Assembly (NCBI RefSeq): GCF_023715655.1
Contig: NZ_JAMBON010000002.1
Location: forward strand, 62,001-126,000
From: Oceanobacillus luteolus
Lineage (GTDB): Bacteria > Bacillota > Bacilli > Bacillales > Amphibacillaceae
Length of the DNA: 64,000 nt
Direction: 5' to 3'
The position numbers and the translations under genes are program-made. Numbering within the stretch: position 1 is the first letter of the stretch; the number at the start of each line of letters is the position of its first letter. Shown in pieces: positions 8,454 to 17,217 of this stretch. The notes under the pieces are model-generated. The model was not told the DNA's origin. It was given only the letters and a program-made list of their open reading frames with translations, and made no database searches.

Positions 8454-8893
8454 ATGTTATAATTAAAGTAACAATATGTAGGTAGTTGGTTATGTATGTA
8501 GTACCACGTTTTAGGCCAAGGTGTGGAAAGCTTTGGCCTACTTTGTGATATAATAGTAAGCAAATATACGTATGCCGACCGGGAAGTGTGGAGAAACTTC
8601 CTGGTCTTTTTTTATTTATTTTACTCCATTATTATCCCCTCACTGTCAGCTTAGGATTCAAATAATCACCTTGATATTTCCGTTCAAACCTCCAAAAAAG
8701 TTTAATTGATTTATTAATAATTAGTAACAATTATTAAATATTAATAGAAAAATGTTCTGTTTAGTGTTATTATTTGTATATACAAGGTAATACTTATTAT
8801 AAACACACTAAACTCCACCGGGACTGCATGTTTTATTTTTTAAACTATTGCTTCTTTGGTGGTTTTTATTAAACATTTTTTGGGGGTGAAATA
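8454..8893 (+). other. Intergenic region between lysis cassette and toxin-antitoxin pair
   Basis: No credible gene. It holds an inverted repeat at 8512-8540 (TAGGCCAAG against CTTTGGCCTA, no T-run), an intrinsic terminator at 8577-8616, an AT-rich stretch, and a perfect 12-base palindrome TTGTATATACAA at 8774-8785. The palindrome lies about 110 bases before the Panacea gene and could be an operator of that unit. Confidence 0.6.
8577..8616 (+). terminator. Intrinsic terminator downstream of the endolysin
   Basis: GACCGGGAAGT pairs with AACTTCCTGGTC and is followed by seven T. It probably ends the phage late transcript. Confidence 0.8.
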
Positions 8894-9370
8894 ATGCCAA
8901 GAAGTATTATTGAAATAGCAGGAGCAATAAATACCATGTATGAAAAAATTTATGCGTACGATCGAGAAGAAAATGATATGACCGAGATGAAAATGCATAA
9001 GTTGTTGTATTTTGCTCAAAAACAGCATTATCAAAACTTCGGTGAGTGGTTGTTTGAAAACGAATTCGAGGGATGGGTTCACGGTCCTGTAAACAAAGAA
9101 GTCAGAAGATTTTTCGAGTGTTTGCCAACCATACAAGCTGACGAATTAACTTTAGAAGAGGAATACACAATTCGAGAAGTGCTTCATAATTACGGTAAGT
9201 ATTCCGCATATCATTTACGTGAACTAAGTCATCAAGACGAAGCCTATAAGGCATCTCGACGAGGATTGTCCCCAAACGAAAGAGGGGAAGAAATAATAAC
9301 TAAAGAAAATATTGTATCAGATATCGCAGAAGAACAAGCAGTAGAACAAAATGAAATAATTTACCAGTGA
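8894..9370 (+). CDS. Panacea-domain (SocA/GepA-like, DUF4065) antitoxin candidate
   Basis: 158 residues from ATG 8894 behind GGGGGTGA. The motif order fits the Panacea domain: an N-terminal helix with IAGAINTMYE, MKMHKLLYFAQKQHYQ at 35-50, GWVHGPVNKEVRRFF at 64-78, and an AYHLRELSHQDEAYK-type region near 110. Panacea proteins are a known family of antitoxins that pair with many unrelated toxins. The gene is followed after 25 bases by one coding for a PemK/MazF-like protein, which makes a two-gene toxin-antitoxin operon likely. It lies between the endolysin and the presumed attR, the usual place for prophage cargo. The domain call is firm; the antitoxin role is inferred from context. Confidence 0.82.
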   Translation: MPRSIIEIAGAINTMYEKIYAYDREENDMTEMKMHKLLYFAQKQHYQNFGEWLFENEFEGWVHGPVNKEVRRFFECLPTIQADELTLEEEYTIREVLHNYGKYSAYHLRELSHQDEAYKASRRGLSPNERGEEIITKENIVSDIAEEQAVEQNEIIYQ

Positions 9371-9395
9371 ATGTTCGGGGAGGAGAGAGTTTGAG

Positions 9396-9863
9396 GTGTC
9401 AGATCCACAAAACAACATAGGGAAAATCTGTAAGTCCCTAGAAAAGTATTTCGATGCTGGGGCAGGGCGTGTACGAGTTAAATCTAGACCTGTCCTCATC
9501 ATCGGTTGTGAACAAAATTATACATCTCCGTCTGACGTAGATTACGAGATACTACCAATTTCTAAGATAGATAATTTTGAACCAGATGAAGATTTTGATG
9601 TTTTACTCGACGAAGAAGACATTCAAGAACTTAGTTTACATCAGGTGTCATACATAAGAACGCATAAGACCACATGGAATCATTGCAGACACATGAGAGT
9701 AGAAGATCCAATCGGTGACCTAAAGTCCACTTTTCCAGAGAAGTTTGATGAAATTATACTTAAAAACCATGAGTGGGTCCTAAGTAGAACAAATAGGGTT
9801 GTCTCAAAAAAGATAAAAGTTGAAATTAGTGAAGAAGAATACATAGATGATTTATCGTTTTAA
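9396..9863 (+). CDS. PemK/MazF-like toxin candidate partnered with Panacea
   Basis: 155 residues from GTG 9396, with GGGGAGGAGAG at 9377-9387 fixing the start. A short N-terminal helix leads to GRVRVKSRPVLIIGCEQ (residues about 26-42), matching the first strand and conserved arginine-proline of the PemK/MazF beta barrel. YIRTHKTTW near residues 87-95 could correspond to the second conserved RT element. The C-terminal third is charged and helical. MazF-fold toxins cut RNA. Total length is greater than the usual 110-120 residues, so extra N- and C-terminal helices are present. The toxin call is a family-level inference, not certain. Confidence 0.62.
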   Translation: MSDPQNNIGKICKSLEKYFDAGAGRVRVKSRPVLIIGCEQNYTSPSDVDYEILPISKIDNFEPDEDFDVLLDEEDIQELSLHQVSYIRTHKTTWNHCRHMRVEDPIGDLKSTFPEKFDEIILKNHEWVLSRTNRVVSKKIKVEISEEEYIDDLSF

Positions 9864-10022
9864 TTGAGCCTCGTTGTAGGCCTTTTTTATGCCTTGAAAT
9901 AGAACGAATATTCGTAACTATGTACGTTTGTAAGATAAAGAAATCCCTTTGGATAATATATTGGGTGCTCATATTCATCATAAGTGATATTATATAGGTA
10001 AAAAGTGGGGGAGGGTACTATA

Positions 10023-10334
10023 GTGAATAAAGTGGCGCTTGCGTTAAATGTTGTAGGGGCATTAGCTATACTTGGAGGAATAATTGTAGGTTTTTCTAGC
10101 TATCAAGAACCACTACCAGGATACACTTATATTACAGAAGAAAATTATAGTGTTTTGTTTACATGGATCGGGGTGGGTTTAATCAGTGGAATCATGATGT
10201 TTGGATTTGCTGAGATTATTAATTTATTGGATAAAATCAAAATGGGCATTTATAAAGACAGCAATAAAAGTGGAAATGAAAAGGAACCTGGAAAAGCTAC
10301 AAAGTATATTGAGGAAATTTTAAATAAGAAATGA
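10023..10334 (+). CDS. Small two-helix membrane protein, unrecognised
   Basis: 103 residues. GTG 10023 is preferred to GTG 10005 because GGGGGAGGG lies at 10007-10015. Two hydrophobic segments are visible, VALALNVVGALAILGGIIVGF (about 3-24) and YSVLFTWIGVGLISGIMMFGF (about 41-62), followed by a charged tail with many lysines. No family recognised. Membrane proteins of this plan occur near prophage ends and also widely in Bacillaceae. It is the last gene before the tRNA fragment and is closed by a strong terminator, so it may be prophage cargo such as a superinfection-exclusion protein; that is only a suggestion from position. Confidence 0.65.
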   Translation: MNKVALALNVVGALAILGGIIVGFSSYQEPLPGYTYITEENYSVLFTWIGVGLISGIMMFGFAEIINLLDKIKMGIYKDSNKSGNEKEPGKATKYIEEILNKK

Positions 10335-10336
10335 TT

Positions 10337-10366
10337 AAAGCAGGAGATTAAGGCTCCTGCTTTTTG
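10337..10366 (+). terminator. Intrinsic terminator
   Basis: AAGCAGGAG, loop ATTAAGG, CTCCTGCTT, then a T-run. It ends the small membrane-protein gene. Confidence 0.88.
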
Positions 10367-10517
10367 TTTATCCAATTCTAACTTATTCTCTAACGAACCA
10401 TCTAACACAGTTCAAACAATCTATCATATTTAATAGAAGAAACAGCTTCGAATAGATAGTTTAATAGGTTTTGAAAACCAGTGAAACAGGCTCCGTTGGT
10501 TTCCGGTACCAGGTTTG

Positions 10518-10545
10518 TCGGGGGTTCGAATCCCTCTGGGCGCGC
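10518..10545 (+). other. 3' fragment of a tRNA-Arg gene: candidate prophage attachment site (attR)
   Basis: GGGGG-TTCGAAT-CCCTC forms a perfect T-arm (10520-10536) with canonical TTCGAAT loop, followed by TGGGCGC (10537-10543) and G, the acceptor strand and discriminator expected for tRNA-Arg with a 5' GCGCCC acceptor. No matching D-arm, anticodon arm or 5' acceptor strand lies upstream, and the encoded CCA is replaced by CTT. Many integrases recombine within the 3' half of tRNA genes, leaving exactly such a remnant at the distal end of the prophage. The intact tRNA and the integrase would lie left of the window. Confidence 0.7.
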
Positions 10546-10561
10546 TTATAAAATTGATATT

Positions 10562-10601
10562 GACAAGGGCATGGAGCTAATTTCATCCCTTGTCTTTTTT
10601 C
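10562..10601 (+). terminator. Terminator downstream of the tRNA fragment
   Basis: GACAAGGG-(C)-ATG pairs with CAT-CCCTTGTC and is followed by six T. It sits where the native terminator of the tRNA gene would be, so it is probably the left-over host terminator. Confidence 0.75.
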
Positions 10602-11110
10602 TTTTAGCAACTAACCACGTAAGTAATATCTTCTATTCTTACAGTTCTATCCTTCTTCGTGCAAATCCTTCTTCTGCTTTAAAAAAATTTCCATATTGGA
10701 ACGTTCTTGCTGCATTATCATTCGATAAGTCTGGGGAACTATAATTCTTATGTAATTACGTTAGGCCACTGTTGTCATTCTCTAGATGTGTATACAATTG
10801 ATTGTAACTCTATAGATGGAACCGATGAGCTACATATTTTAGCTATAGGTAGTAAGAAAAGCATCTCATACGAGGTGCTATTTATTTTGGCATCAATGAT
10901 TCAATGACAAAAATCAGAAGTTTCTTTGATGATATAGAATACGTGTCTCCAAATTAGCACAGTACTTGGACATGGATAATAAATAACTATGTAACATGGT
11001 CGGTGAGCATTAAAGAGATGTTTTACCACGAAATCAACGGATTAAATAGGTGGCTAGTCCAAGCGGGCAAGCTACTTTTTAAATAAGAATATTAGTAGGA
11101 GGAGATTTTT
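10602..11110 (+). other. AT-rich region without a recognisable gene
   Basis: Short open frames here lack ribosome binding sites and read like noise; the one beginning at 10481 runs through the tRNA fragment and is not a gene. The only clear signal is AGGAGGAG just before the second amidase at 11111. It may contain decayed sequence from the integration region. Confidence 0.6.
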
Positions 11111-11950
11111 ATGGCAAAGATTTATCTAGACCCAGGACATGGTGGAACAGATTCAGGAGCTCAAGGTAATGGTCTACAAGAAAAAAATGTTACATTAGCA
11201 ATTGCCTTAAAAACGCGTGATTTCCTTTATAGAGACTATGAAGGGCATTCCGTTCGATTAAGTCGTACCGGTGATCAAACACGCTCTCTAAACTATCGGA
11301 CAAATGATGCAAACAGCTGGGGCGCAAATTACTTTGTTTCTATTCATATCAATGCTGGCGGTGGCGTTGGTTATGAGGATTATATTTATAATGGAAGTAT
11401 ATCCAGCCAAACAATCACCTACCGAGATCGTGTTCATGCCGAGATCATGAAGCAGGTGGACTTTAACAATAGGGGGAAAAAGCGGGCCAACTTCCATGTG
11501 CTTCGCGAAAGCAGAATGCCAGCGATATTAACCGAAAATGGATTCATTGATAATGCTGGGGATGCAGCTAAATTAAAATCTGATGATTACCTTAACAGAA
11601 TTGCGCTGGGGCATGCGAATGGTATTGCGTCAGCATTAGGTTTAAGACGTAAAACTGGTGGAGGCGGTGGAAACACGTACATCGTTAAAGAAGGAGATAC
11701 ATTATGGAGCATTGCTCAAGCCCATAATATTACTGTTTCTGAACTAAAGAGCTTGAACAATTTAACTAATGATATAATATATCCCGGGCAAGTACTAATT
11801 GTTACTGGTGCGGTTTACCATACCGTTCAATCCGGTGAAACACTATGGGGAATTGCCCAACTTTATGGTACAACTGTAGACGCAATTAAGAATTTCAACG
11901 GTTTAACAGGTGATACTATTCAACCGGGGCAACGACTAAGGGTAAAATAA
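11111..11950 (+). CDS. Second N-acetylmuramoyl-L-alanine amidase with two LysM domains
   Basis: 279 residues from ATG 11111 after AGGAGGAG. It repeats the prophage endolysin almost residue for residue: the same Amidase_3 core (IYLDPGHGGTDSGA, SIHINAGG, LTENGFIDN) and two C-terminal LysM repeats, with most differences being conservative and the linker one glycine longer. It has no signal peptide, so without a holin its export is unclear. It lies about 570 bases beyond the tRNA fragment, outside the presumed prophage. It could be a leftover from an earlier phage at the same site, a duplicate, or a host lysin from which the phage copy came. Its own terminator follows. Confidence 0.93.
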   Translation: MAKIYLDPGHGGTDSGAQGNGLQEKNVTLAIALKTRDFLYRDYEGHSVRLSRTGDQTRSLNYRTNDANSWGANYFVSIHINAGGGVGYEDYIYNGSISSQTITYRDRVHAEIMKQVDFNNRGKKRANFHVLRESRMPAILTENGFIDNAGDAAKLKSDDYLNRIALGHANGIASALGLRRKTGGGGGNTYIVKEGDTLWSIAQAHNITVSELKSLNNLTNDIIYPGQVLIVTGAVYHTVQSGETLWGIAQLYGTTVDAIKNFNGLTGDTIQPGQRLRVK

Positions 11951-11953
11951 CTA

Positions 11954-11990
11954 AAAGCTAGGGTGTAGAAAACCCTAGCTTAAGTTTTTT
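11954..11990 (+). terminator. Intrinsic terminator after second amidase
   Basis: AAGCTAGGGT, loop GTAGAA, ACCCTAGCTT, then AAG and six T. Confidence 0.88.
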
Positions 11991-12167
11991 ACTTATTGAT
12001 AGAAATGTAGAACCGAGAAAATGGAAAGAAAAGCAATGAAGTATAAACCCTAAACTGCAGTTGGTTCTTAAAGATGATGCAGCGATTGAAGTTAAATACT
12101 AAAATACTTTCACAAGCGAAATATGAATGTTAAGGAAATTAGTTTTTCTTGAATTATGTATATTACT

Positions 12168-12686
12168 TTATCTCAGTTTCAATTCATCATAAATTGCCTC
12201 AACGGCCTGGTCGACTCCGAGGTTATCAATTTGGACACGAATATGATGGTCTTGATAGATTGCTTGACGATCGTTAAATAATTTCTCGATATCATCTAAG
12301 CTTTTTTCCTGCAACAACGGCCGCGTAGGGCTGAGGATACTAATTCTCTCTTTCCAGAATTCCCATGTCATGTCTAGAAACACAACAATGCCATGCTCCA
12401 AACAGGCTTGGCGAATTTCTTCCTGCTTGAAAGCACCACCACCAAGAGAAATCACTTTACCTTCCATTTGACAAGTCTCCATCACAATCTCTCTTTCAGT
12501 TTTCCGGAAATCATTTTCTCCGTAGACGCTAAAGATATCCACTGTTTTCATATTATATCTTTCTTCAATTTCAGCATCGCTATCGATAAAACCGTATTGC
12601 AACTTGCGGGCCAGTTCTTGTCCGATAGTCGTTTTGCCAACCCCCATAAAGCCTATTAAAATTATACTTTTTCTCAATCTCTTCAC
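12168..12686 (-). CDS. aroK: Shikimate kinase
   Basis: 172 residues. The Walker A loop GFMGVGKTT (about 13-21), the shikimate-binding DSDAEIEERY element (DxD-like, 36-45), FRKTEREIV (arginine that contacts shikimate) and SLGGGAF mark shikimate kinase, which phosphorylates shikimate in the chorismate/aromatic amino-acid pathway with ATP. The length is standard. The start appears to be GTG at 12686, eight bases after the stop of the RNase H-like gene, whose 3' end supplies a weak AAGCAGG. The two genes probably share a transcript on the minus strand. Placement next to a prophage-free boundary suggests that host backbone starts here. Confidence 0.95.
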   Translation of the reverse strand: MKRLRKSIILIGFMGVGKTTIGQELARKLQYGFIDSDAEIEERYNMKTVDIFSVYGENDFRKTEREIVMETCQMEGKVISLGGGAFKQEEIRQACLEHGIVVFLDMTWEFWKERISILSPTRPLLQEKSLDDIEKLFNDRQAIYQDHHIRVQIDNLGVDQAVEAIYDELKLR

Positions 12687-12694
12687 CCTGCTTA

Positions 12695-13087
12695 TTAGTT
12701 TTCTTCACGAATGATCTCTCTTGCTAAGCGATCAGCTTGTTGGTTCTGCTTCTCTGGTATCCACTTAATGAAAAATAATGGGAAATGACTACTTAATTGC
12801 TGAATCTGCTCAAGCAATGGAAGATAGTCTTTGTTCTTCGTAAATTCTTTCTCAATTGTATCTACTACTACTTTTGAATCGGAACGAAATGAGAGTACCT
12901 CATTCGGATATTTTTCCTTGCATAACTCTAAAGCTTTAATGACGGCATGAAACTCTGCTTCATGATTGGAATAGATGCCGATTTGAAAGGAGTGTTCCTC
13001 GTAAATCGTGCTGGATTTGAATACAATCCCAATTCCGCTTTTTCCTGGATTTCCTTTGGAAGCACCGTCAGTATAGACTTCTATCAA
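12695..13087 (-). CDS. RNase H-like protein (RNase HI type, YpdQ/YpeP-like)
   Basis: 130 residues. MIEVYTDGASKGNPGKSGIG contains the first catalytic aspartate of RNase HI (D7) and the G-N-PG turn. SNHEAEFHAVIKAL supplies the catalytic glutamate near 44, LSFRSDSKVVV the second aspartate near 69, and NQQADRLARE the last aspartate near 119. All four acidic positions are present, so hydrolysis of the RNA strand of RNA-DNA hybrids is plausible. The protein lacks the basic handle of E. coli RNase HI, like the YpdQ/YpeP group of Bacillus. It is transcribed ahead of aroK. Confidence 0.9.
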   Translation of the reverse strand: MIEVYTDGASKGNPGKSGIGIVFKSSTIYEEHSFQIGIYSNHEAEFHAVIKALELCKEKYPNEVLSFRSDSKVVVDTIEKEFTKNKDYLPLLEQIQQLSSHFPLFFIKWIPEKQNQQADRLAREIIREEN

Positions 13088-13335
13088 TCAGTTCACTCTC
13101 CTTATGATTAGTAGTATAAGCTATTTTTCTATCGATGTAAAAATATTATTTTGTACATAATTCACAATAGAAAAATTATAGTTATTAACGGGTATTTAAC
13201 CGTCAATTGTATGATTTATCGTTGATTATTTCTTATATAATCTAAATAAATAATATTACCGTTCTTGCTATTTTAGATAATTTTCAGTATATTAATATAA
13301 AAGCGATGTCCCTATATAAAAATGGAGGGGGAAAA

Positions 13336-14346
13336 ATGGAAGATGTAATTTTGGAATTAAGCGGGCTTAGCACGCATTTTTTTACCGACCAAGGAGAAAT
13401 TCCTGCTGTTGATAAAGTTAGTTTTCGCGTACATAAAGGAGAAGTAGTCGGTGTAGTTGGAGAATCCGGCAGTGGAAAAAGTGTCACTTCCTTATCTATC
13501 TTACAACTTATCCCAAGCCCTCCCGGAAAAATTGTTAGCGGTTCCATACGCTATAAAGGAGAGGACTTGGCTAAAGCAACAGAAAAACGGATGAAGCGGA
13601 TCCGAGGCAATGAAATTTCGATGATATTCCAAGAGCCAATGACCTCGTTGAATCCGGTATTTACTATTGGTAATCAAATGCGGGAAGCTATCCGGATCCA
13701 TCAAAAAATAAGTAAAAAGGCGGCTACTGAAAAAGCAATCCAGATGTTAAAGCTTGTCGGCATTCCTCGGGCGGAAGATATTGTCAATGAATATCCGCAT
13801 CAATTATCTGGAGGTATGCGACAACGGGTAATGATTGCTATGGCCATGTCAAGTGATCCTAGTCTGCTGATTGCGGATGAGCCGACAACTGCACTTGATG
13901 TAACGATTCAGGCGCAAATACTTGACTTGATGAAAAAAATCAATAAAGAAGAGCATACGAGTATCCTGCTGATAACTCATGATTTAGGAGTAGTAGCGGA
14001 TATTTGTGACCGTGTCGTTGTCATGTACGCTGGTCAAGTAGTCGAAAAAGGGACGACGCGTGAAATATTAAAGGACCCACAACATCCATATACTCAGGGG
14101 CTGATTCGATCGTTGCCGAAGCTGCACGGAAGGGAAGAAAAACTCTATTCGATTCCGGGAACAGTTGCTAGACCGAAGAAAGATCGTGTTGGTTGCCGTT
14201 TTGCTCCTCGATGCGAGTTTGCGTTTGAACGTTGCTTTAAAGAAAATCCCGAATTGTACCAATTAGGGGATGGTAGGGAAAGTCGCTGCTTTTTACATAC
14301 AGAAAAGAAAGGGGAGCGATTAGAGGATGCAACAACCAATACTTGA
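13336..14346 (+). CDS. oppD: Oligopeptide/dipeptide ABC transporter ATP-binding protein (OppD type)
   Basis: 336 residues from ATG 13336 (GGAGGGGGAAAA upstream), in preference to a start at 13306 that lacks a binding site. Walker [10 protein letters not shown]-loop [11 protein letters not shown], signature LSGGMRQRV, Walker [13 protein letters not shown] and H-loop [12 protein letters not shown] are complete. The C-terminal oligo_HPY region with cysteines ([15 protein letters not shown]) is typical of OppD/DppD. It powers peptide import together with the next gene. It overlaps oppF by 20 bases and heads a DFABC operon. Upstream (13088-13335) is an AT-rich promoter region with a TATAAT at 13236-13241 but no convincing -35. 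Confidence 0.95.
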   Translation: MEDVILELSGLSTHFFTDQGEIPAVDKVSFRVHKGEVVGVVGESGSGKSVTSLSILQLIPSPPGKIVSGSIRYKGEDLAKATEKRMKRIRGNEISMIFQEPMTSLNPVFTIGNQMREAIRIHQKISKKAATEKAIQMLKLVGIPRAEDIVNEYPHQLSGGMRQRVMIAMAMSSDPSLLIADEPTTALDVTIQAQILDLMKKINKEEHTSILLITHDLGVVADICDRVVVMYAGQVVEKGTTREILKDPQHPYTQGLIRSLPKLHGREEKLYSIPGTVARPKKDRVGCRFAPRCEFAFERCFKENPELYQLGDGRESRCFLHTEKKGERLEDATTNT

Positions 14347-15304
14347 AGTAAACGGATTGAAGAAATACTTTCCTATCCATGGTGGAGTGCTTGGAAAAAA
14401 AGTTGGGGAAGTGAAGGCTGTTGATGATGTCTCCTTTCAAGTTCGTCCAGGAGAAATTCTCGGGATAGTTGGAGAATCAGGCTGTGGTAAATCAACAACT
14501 GGAAAATCTATTCTACGACTGATTGAACCTAGTGAAGGTGAAGTGAAATTTGAAGGACAAGATATCACAACATTTGGTTCGGAAGAAATGCGTAAACTTA
14601 GAAAGGATATGCAAATCATTTTCCAAGATCCGTACGCGTCATTGAACCCTAGACATACGGTAGAAAAAATTATAGGTGAACCTTTACTCGTACACGGAAT
14701 GAAATCGAAAAGCGAAAGGAAAAAACGGGTTCAGGAATTATTGGAGGTCGTTGGTTTAAGTGCTTATCATGCATCAAGATATCCCCATCAATTCAGTGGA
14801 GGACAAAGGCAGCGTATTGGAATTGCCAGGGCATTGGCGAATAATCCAAAATTAATTATTTGTGATGAACCAGTTTCTGCACTTGATGTCTCCGTGCAAT
14901 CACAAATTTTGAATTTGATGGAAGAGTTACGTGATGAGTTTAATTTGACGTACATATTCATTGCGCATGATTTAAGCGTTGTTAAACATATAAGTGACCG
15001 GGTTGGAGTCATGTATTTAGGGAGGATGGTGGAACTTACCGATAAAGAGAAATTGTATGAAGAGCCGAAACATCCGTATACCCAGGCATTATTGTCAGCG
15101 GTGCCTGAACCAGATCCAGACATCGTTAAAGAGAGGATCATTTTGGAAGGTGATGTGCCTAGTCCAGCGAATCCACCTGCTGGTTGTGCTTTTCATACGA
15201 GATGTCCATTTGCAATGGATATCTGCTCCCAAATAAGACCAGAATTTCAACCTGTCGATAATCAGCATTTTGTTGCATGTCATTTATATGATGGCAGGCA
15301 ATAA
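14327..15304 (+). CDS. oppF: Oligopeptide/dipeptide ABC transporter ATP-binding protein (OppF type)
   Basis: 325 residues. [20 protein letters not shown] is a classic OppF/DppF opening. Walker [11 protein letters not shown]-loop [12 protein letters not shown], signature [10 protein letters not shown], Walker [13 protein letters not shown] and H-loop [12 protein letters not shown] are all intact, and the C-terminal oligo_HPY segment carries cysteines ([15 protein letters not shown]). It forms a heterodimer with OppD. The start lies inside the oppD 3' end (GGGGAGCGATTAGAGG upstream), so translation is coupled. A 36-base gap leads to oppA. Confidence 0.95.
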   Translation: MQQPILEVNGLKKYFPIHGGVLGKKVGEVKAVDDVSFQVRPGEILGIVGESGCGKSTTGKSILRLIEPSEGEVKFEGQDITTFGSEEMRKLRKDMQIIFQDPYASLNPRHTVEKIIGEPLLVHGMKSKSERKKRVQELLEVVGLSAYHASRYPHQFSGGQRQRIGIARALANNPKLIICDEPVSALDVSVQSQILNLMEELRDEFNLTYIFIAHDLSVVKHISDRVGVMYLGRMVELTDKEKLYEEPKHPYTQALLSAVPEPDPDIVKERIILEGDVPSPANPPAGCAFHTRCPFAMDICSQIRPEFQPVDNQHFVACHLYDGRQ

Positions 15305-15340
15305 AATATATATTTATAAAAAAACAAAAGGGGGATAACT

Positions 15341-17035
15341 ATGAGGTTACGATTATCTTTACTGGCTGCTTTATTCTTAGCCTTTGTGCTATTTCTCGCA
15401 GCATGTAGCGGGGATGGTGGCGCAAATCCGGATGAATCATCTGATGATGCAGCAGCCGAAACGGATGAAACAGCAGATGGAGAATCTGAAGGAGAAGCTG
15501 AAGAAGCAAGTGCATCAGGTGATGGAGTATTAGTATTTGCTAGAGGTGGAGATTCTGAAAGCCTTGATCCTGGAAGTACGACAGATGGGGAATCTTCACG
15601 GGTTACACAGCAAGTATTAGAGGGGTTATTAACGTTTGAAAAAGATTCCTTTGAATTGAAACCTGCGCTTGCCCATGATTGGGAGGTTTCAGAAGATGGT
15701 TTGAAATACACTTTCTATCTGGAAGAAGGGGTTACCTTCCATGATGGCACTCCGTTTAATGCTGAAGCCGTGAAAGTGAATTTTGAACGTTGGGCTGATC
15801 CAGAGCATGAGTATGCTTTTGCTGATGAAGGTTATGTTTATTCCATGTATGGCACCATGTTTGGTGGATATAAAGGAGAAGAGGGACATGTCATTGAAGA
15901 AATCAATGTTGTTAATGACTATGAGATTGAGTTTGTCCTGAACCAACCTTTAGGGTTCTTCCTTCAAAATCTTGGGATGAGCTATTTTGCAATCACATCT
16001 CCAGCAGCACTGGAAGAGTATGGGCCGGAAATCAATGAGAATCCGGTGGGTACTGGACCATTCAAATTTGTGAGCTGGACGAAAGATGACTCGATTATTC
16101 TTGATAAGTTCGAGGACTATCGAGTAGAAGGTCTACCGAAACTGGATCGGGTTATTTTTGAAGTGATTCCTGATAATGCTGCTCGACTCATTGCTCTTCG
16201 TTCTGGTGAAATTGATATTATGGATGGATTGAACCCGGATGATGCGGCAGGTGTTGAAGCAGAAGATGGTTTAGAGCTTCTGACAAGATCTGAAAATAAC
16301 TTTGGGTATGTAGGTTTTAACACTCAAAAGGAACCTCTGGATAAGGTGGAGGTCCGTCAAGCGATCAACTATGCGATTGATAAACAAGCTATTGCAGATG
16401 CATTGTATGCCGGATATGCCACAACGGCGAAAAATCCGTTGCCACCAGGATATCTTGGATACAACGATGATGTAGAAGCTTATGGATATGACCCAGATAA
16501 GGCGCGTGAACTGTTAGCAGAAGCAGGGTTTGAAGATGGTTTGGATATTGAATTATGGACCATGCCTGTAGCAAGACCGTATATGCCAGACCCTGAAACG
16601 GTATCCCAGATTGTGCAAAATAATCTAGCGGATGTTGGCATAAACGTTACAATCGTCCGTGAAGAGTGGGCACCATATTTAGAAAAGACGTTACAGGGTG
16701 AGCATCAGCTCTTCATTCTTGGTTGGTCTGGAACAAACGGTGACCCGGATTACTTCTTAAGCAGTCTGTTACATGGTTCAAACGTAGGAAGCAGTAACCG
16801 TACATTCTACGTAAACGAAGAGGTTGATGAGTTGTTGGACGGCGCTAAACGTGCTATCGATCAAGACGAGCGCGCTGAATTATATGCCAAAGCTCAAGAG
16901 TTGATCTCCCAAGACTCGCCAATGGTGACACTTGTGCACTCTACACCTGTAATGGCTACAACAAGCAAGGTGAAGAACTATGTGCCACACCCATCAACAA
17001 GTGAGTCCCTGGCAGAAGTAGAATTAGTCGAGTAA
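15341..17035 (+). CDS. oppA: Oligopeptide ABC transporter substrate-binding lipoprotein (OppA/DppE type)
   Basis: 564 residues. A signal peptide ends in the lipobox LAAC (cysteine about 22), so the mature protein is lipid-anchored. It is followed by a very acidic linker (about 24-60, rich in D, E, S and A). The SBP_bac_5 fold follows, with the family signatures TFYLEEGVTFHDGTPFNAEAVKVNF and later INYAIDKQAI. It would capture peptides and hand them to OppBC. The acidic linker suits a salt-adapted surface protein. A stable hairpin follows before oppB. Substrate cannot be told from sequence; dipeptides or longer peptides are both possible. Confidence 0.95.
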   Translation: MRLRLSLLAALFLAFVLFLAACSGDGGANPDESSDDAAAETDETADGESEGEAEEASASGDGVLVFARGGDSESLDPGSTTDGESSRVTQQVLEGLLTFEKDSFELKPALAHDWEVSEDGLKYTFYLEEGVTFHDGTPFNAEAVKVNFERWADPEHEYAFADEGYVYSMYGTMFGGYKGEEGHVIEEINVVNDYEIEFVLNQPLGFFLQNLGMSYFAITSPAALEEYGPEINENPVGTGPFKFVSWTKDDSIILDKFEDYRVEGLPKLDRVIFEVIPDNAARLIALRSGEIDIMDGLNPDDAAGVEAEDGLELLTRSENNFGYVGFNTQKEPLDKVEVRQAINYAIDKQAIADALYAGYATTAKNPLPPGYLGYNDDVEAYGYDPDKARELLAEAGFEDGLDIELWTMPVARPYMPDPETVSQIVQNNLADVGINVTIVREEWAPYLEKTLQGEHQLFILGWSGTNGDPDYFLSSLLHGSNVGSSNRTFYVNEEVDELLDGAKRAIDQDERAELYAKAQELISQDSPMVTLVHSTPVMATTSKVKNYVPHPSTSESLAEVELVE

Positions 17036-17052
17036 ATCTAATGTAAGGAATG

Positions 17053-17085
17053 ATAGGGATAGTAGTCTATTGCTGCTATCCCTAT
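17053..17085 (+). promoter_or_regulatory. Hairpin between oppA and oppB (stabiliser or partial terminator)
   Basis: ATAGGGATAG...CTATCCCTAT form a long stem with little T-run behind it. Such a structure could protect the 3' end of the oppDFA message and give oppA more transcript than the permeases, a common arrangement in opp operons. Confidence 0.55.
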
Positions 17086-17217
17086 ATTTATCAGGGGTTA
17101 AACAGCCCGTAAATCCCTAATGCTTATCTATTTACGCTCCAATAAGAGGAAAGAATTTTAACATACTACACATTTATAAATTAACCTGTAATGACTTAAT
17201 GTAGGGGAGGCTGAAAG

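Noticed and set aside
10481-10744. 87-codon frame crossing the tRNA fragment
   Set aside because: It translates the T-arm and terminator hairpin, has no ribosome binding site, and ends in noise.
15280-15711. 143-codon minus-strand frame, serine/proline rich
   Set aside because: Antisense of the acidic linker region of oppA.
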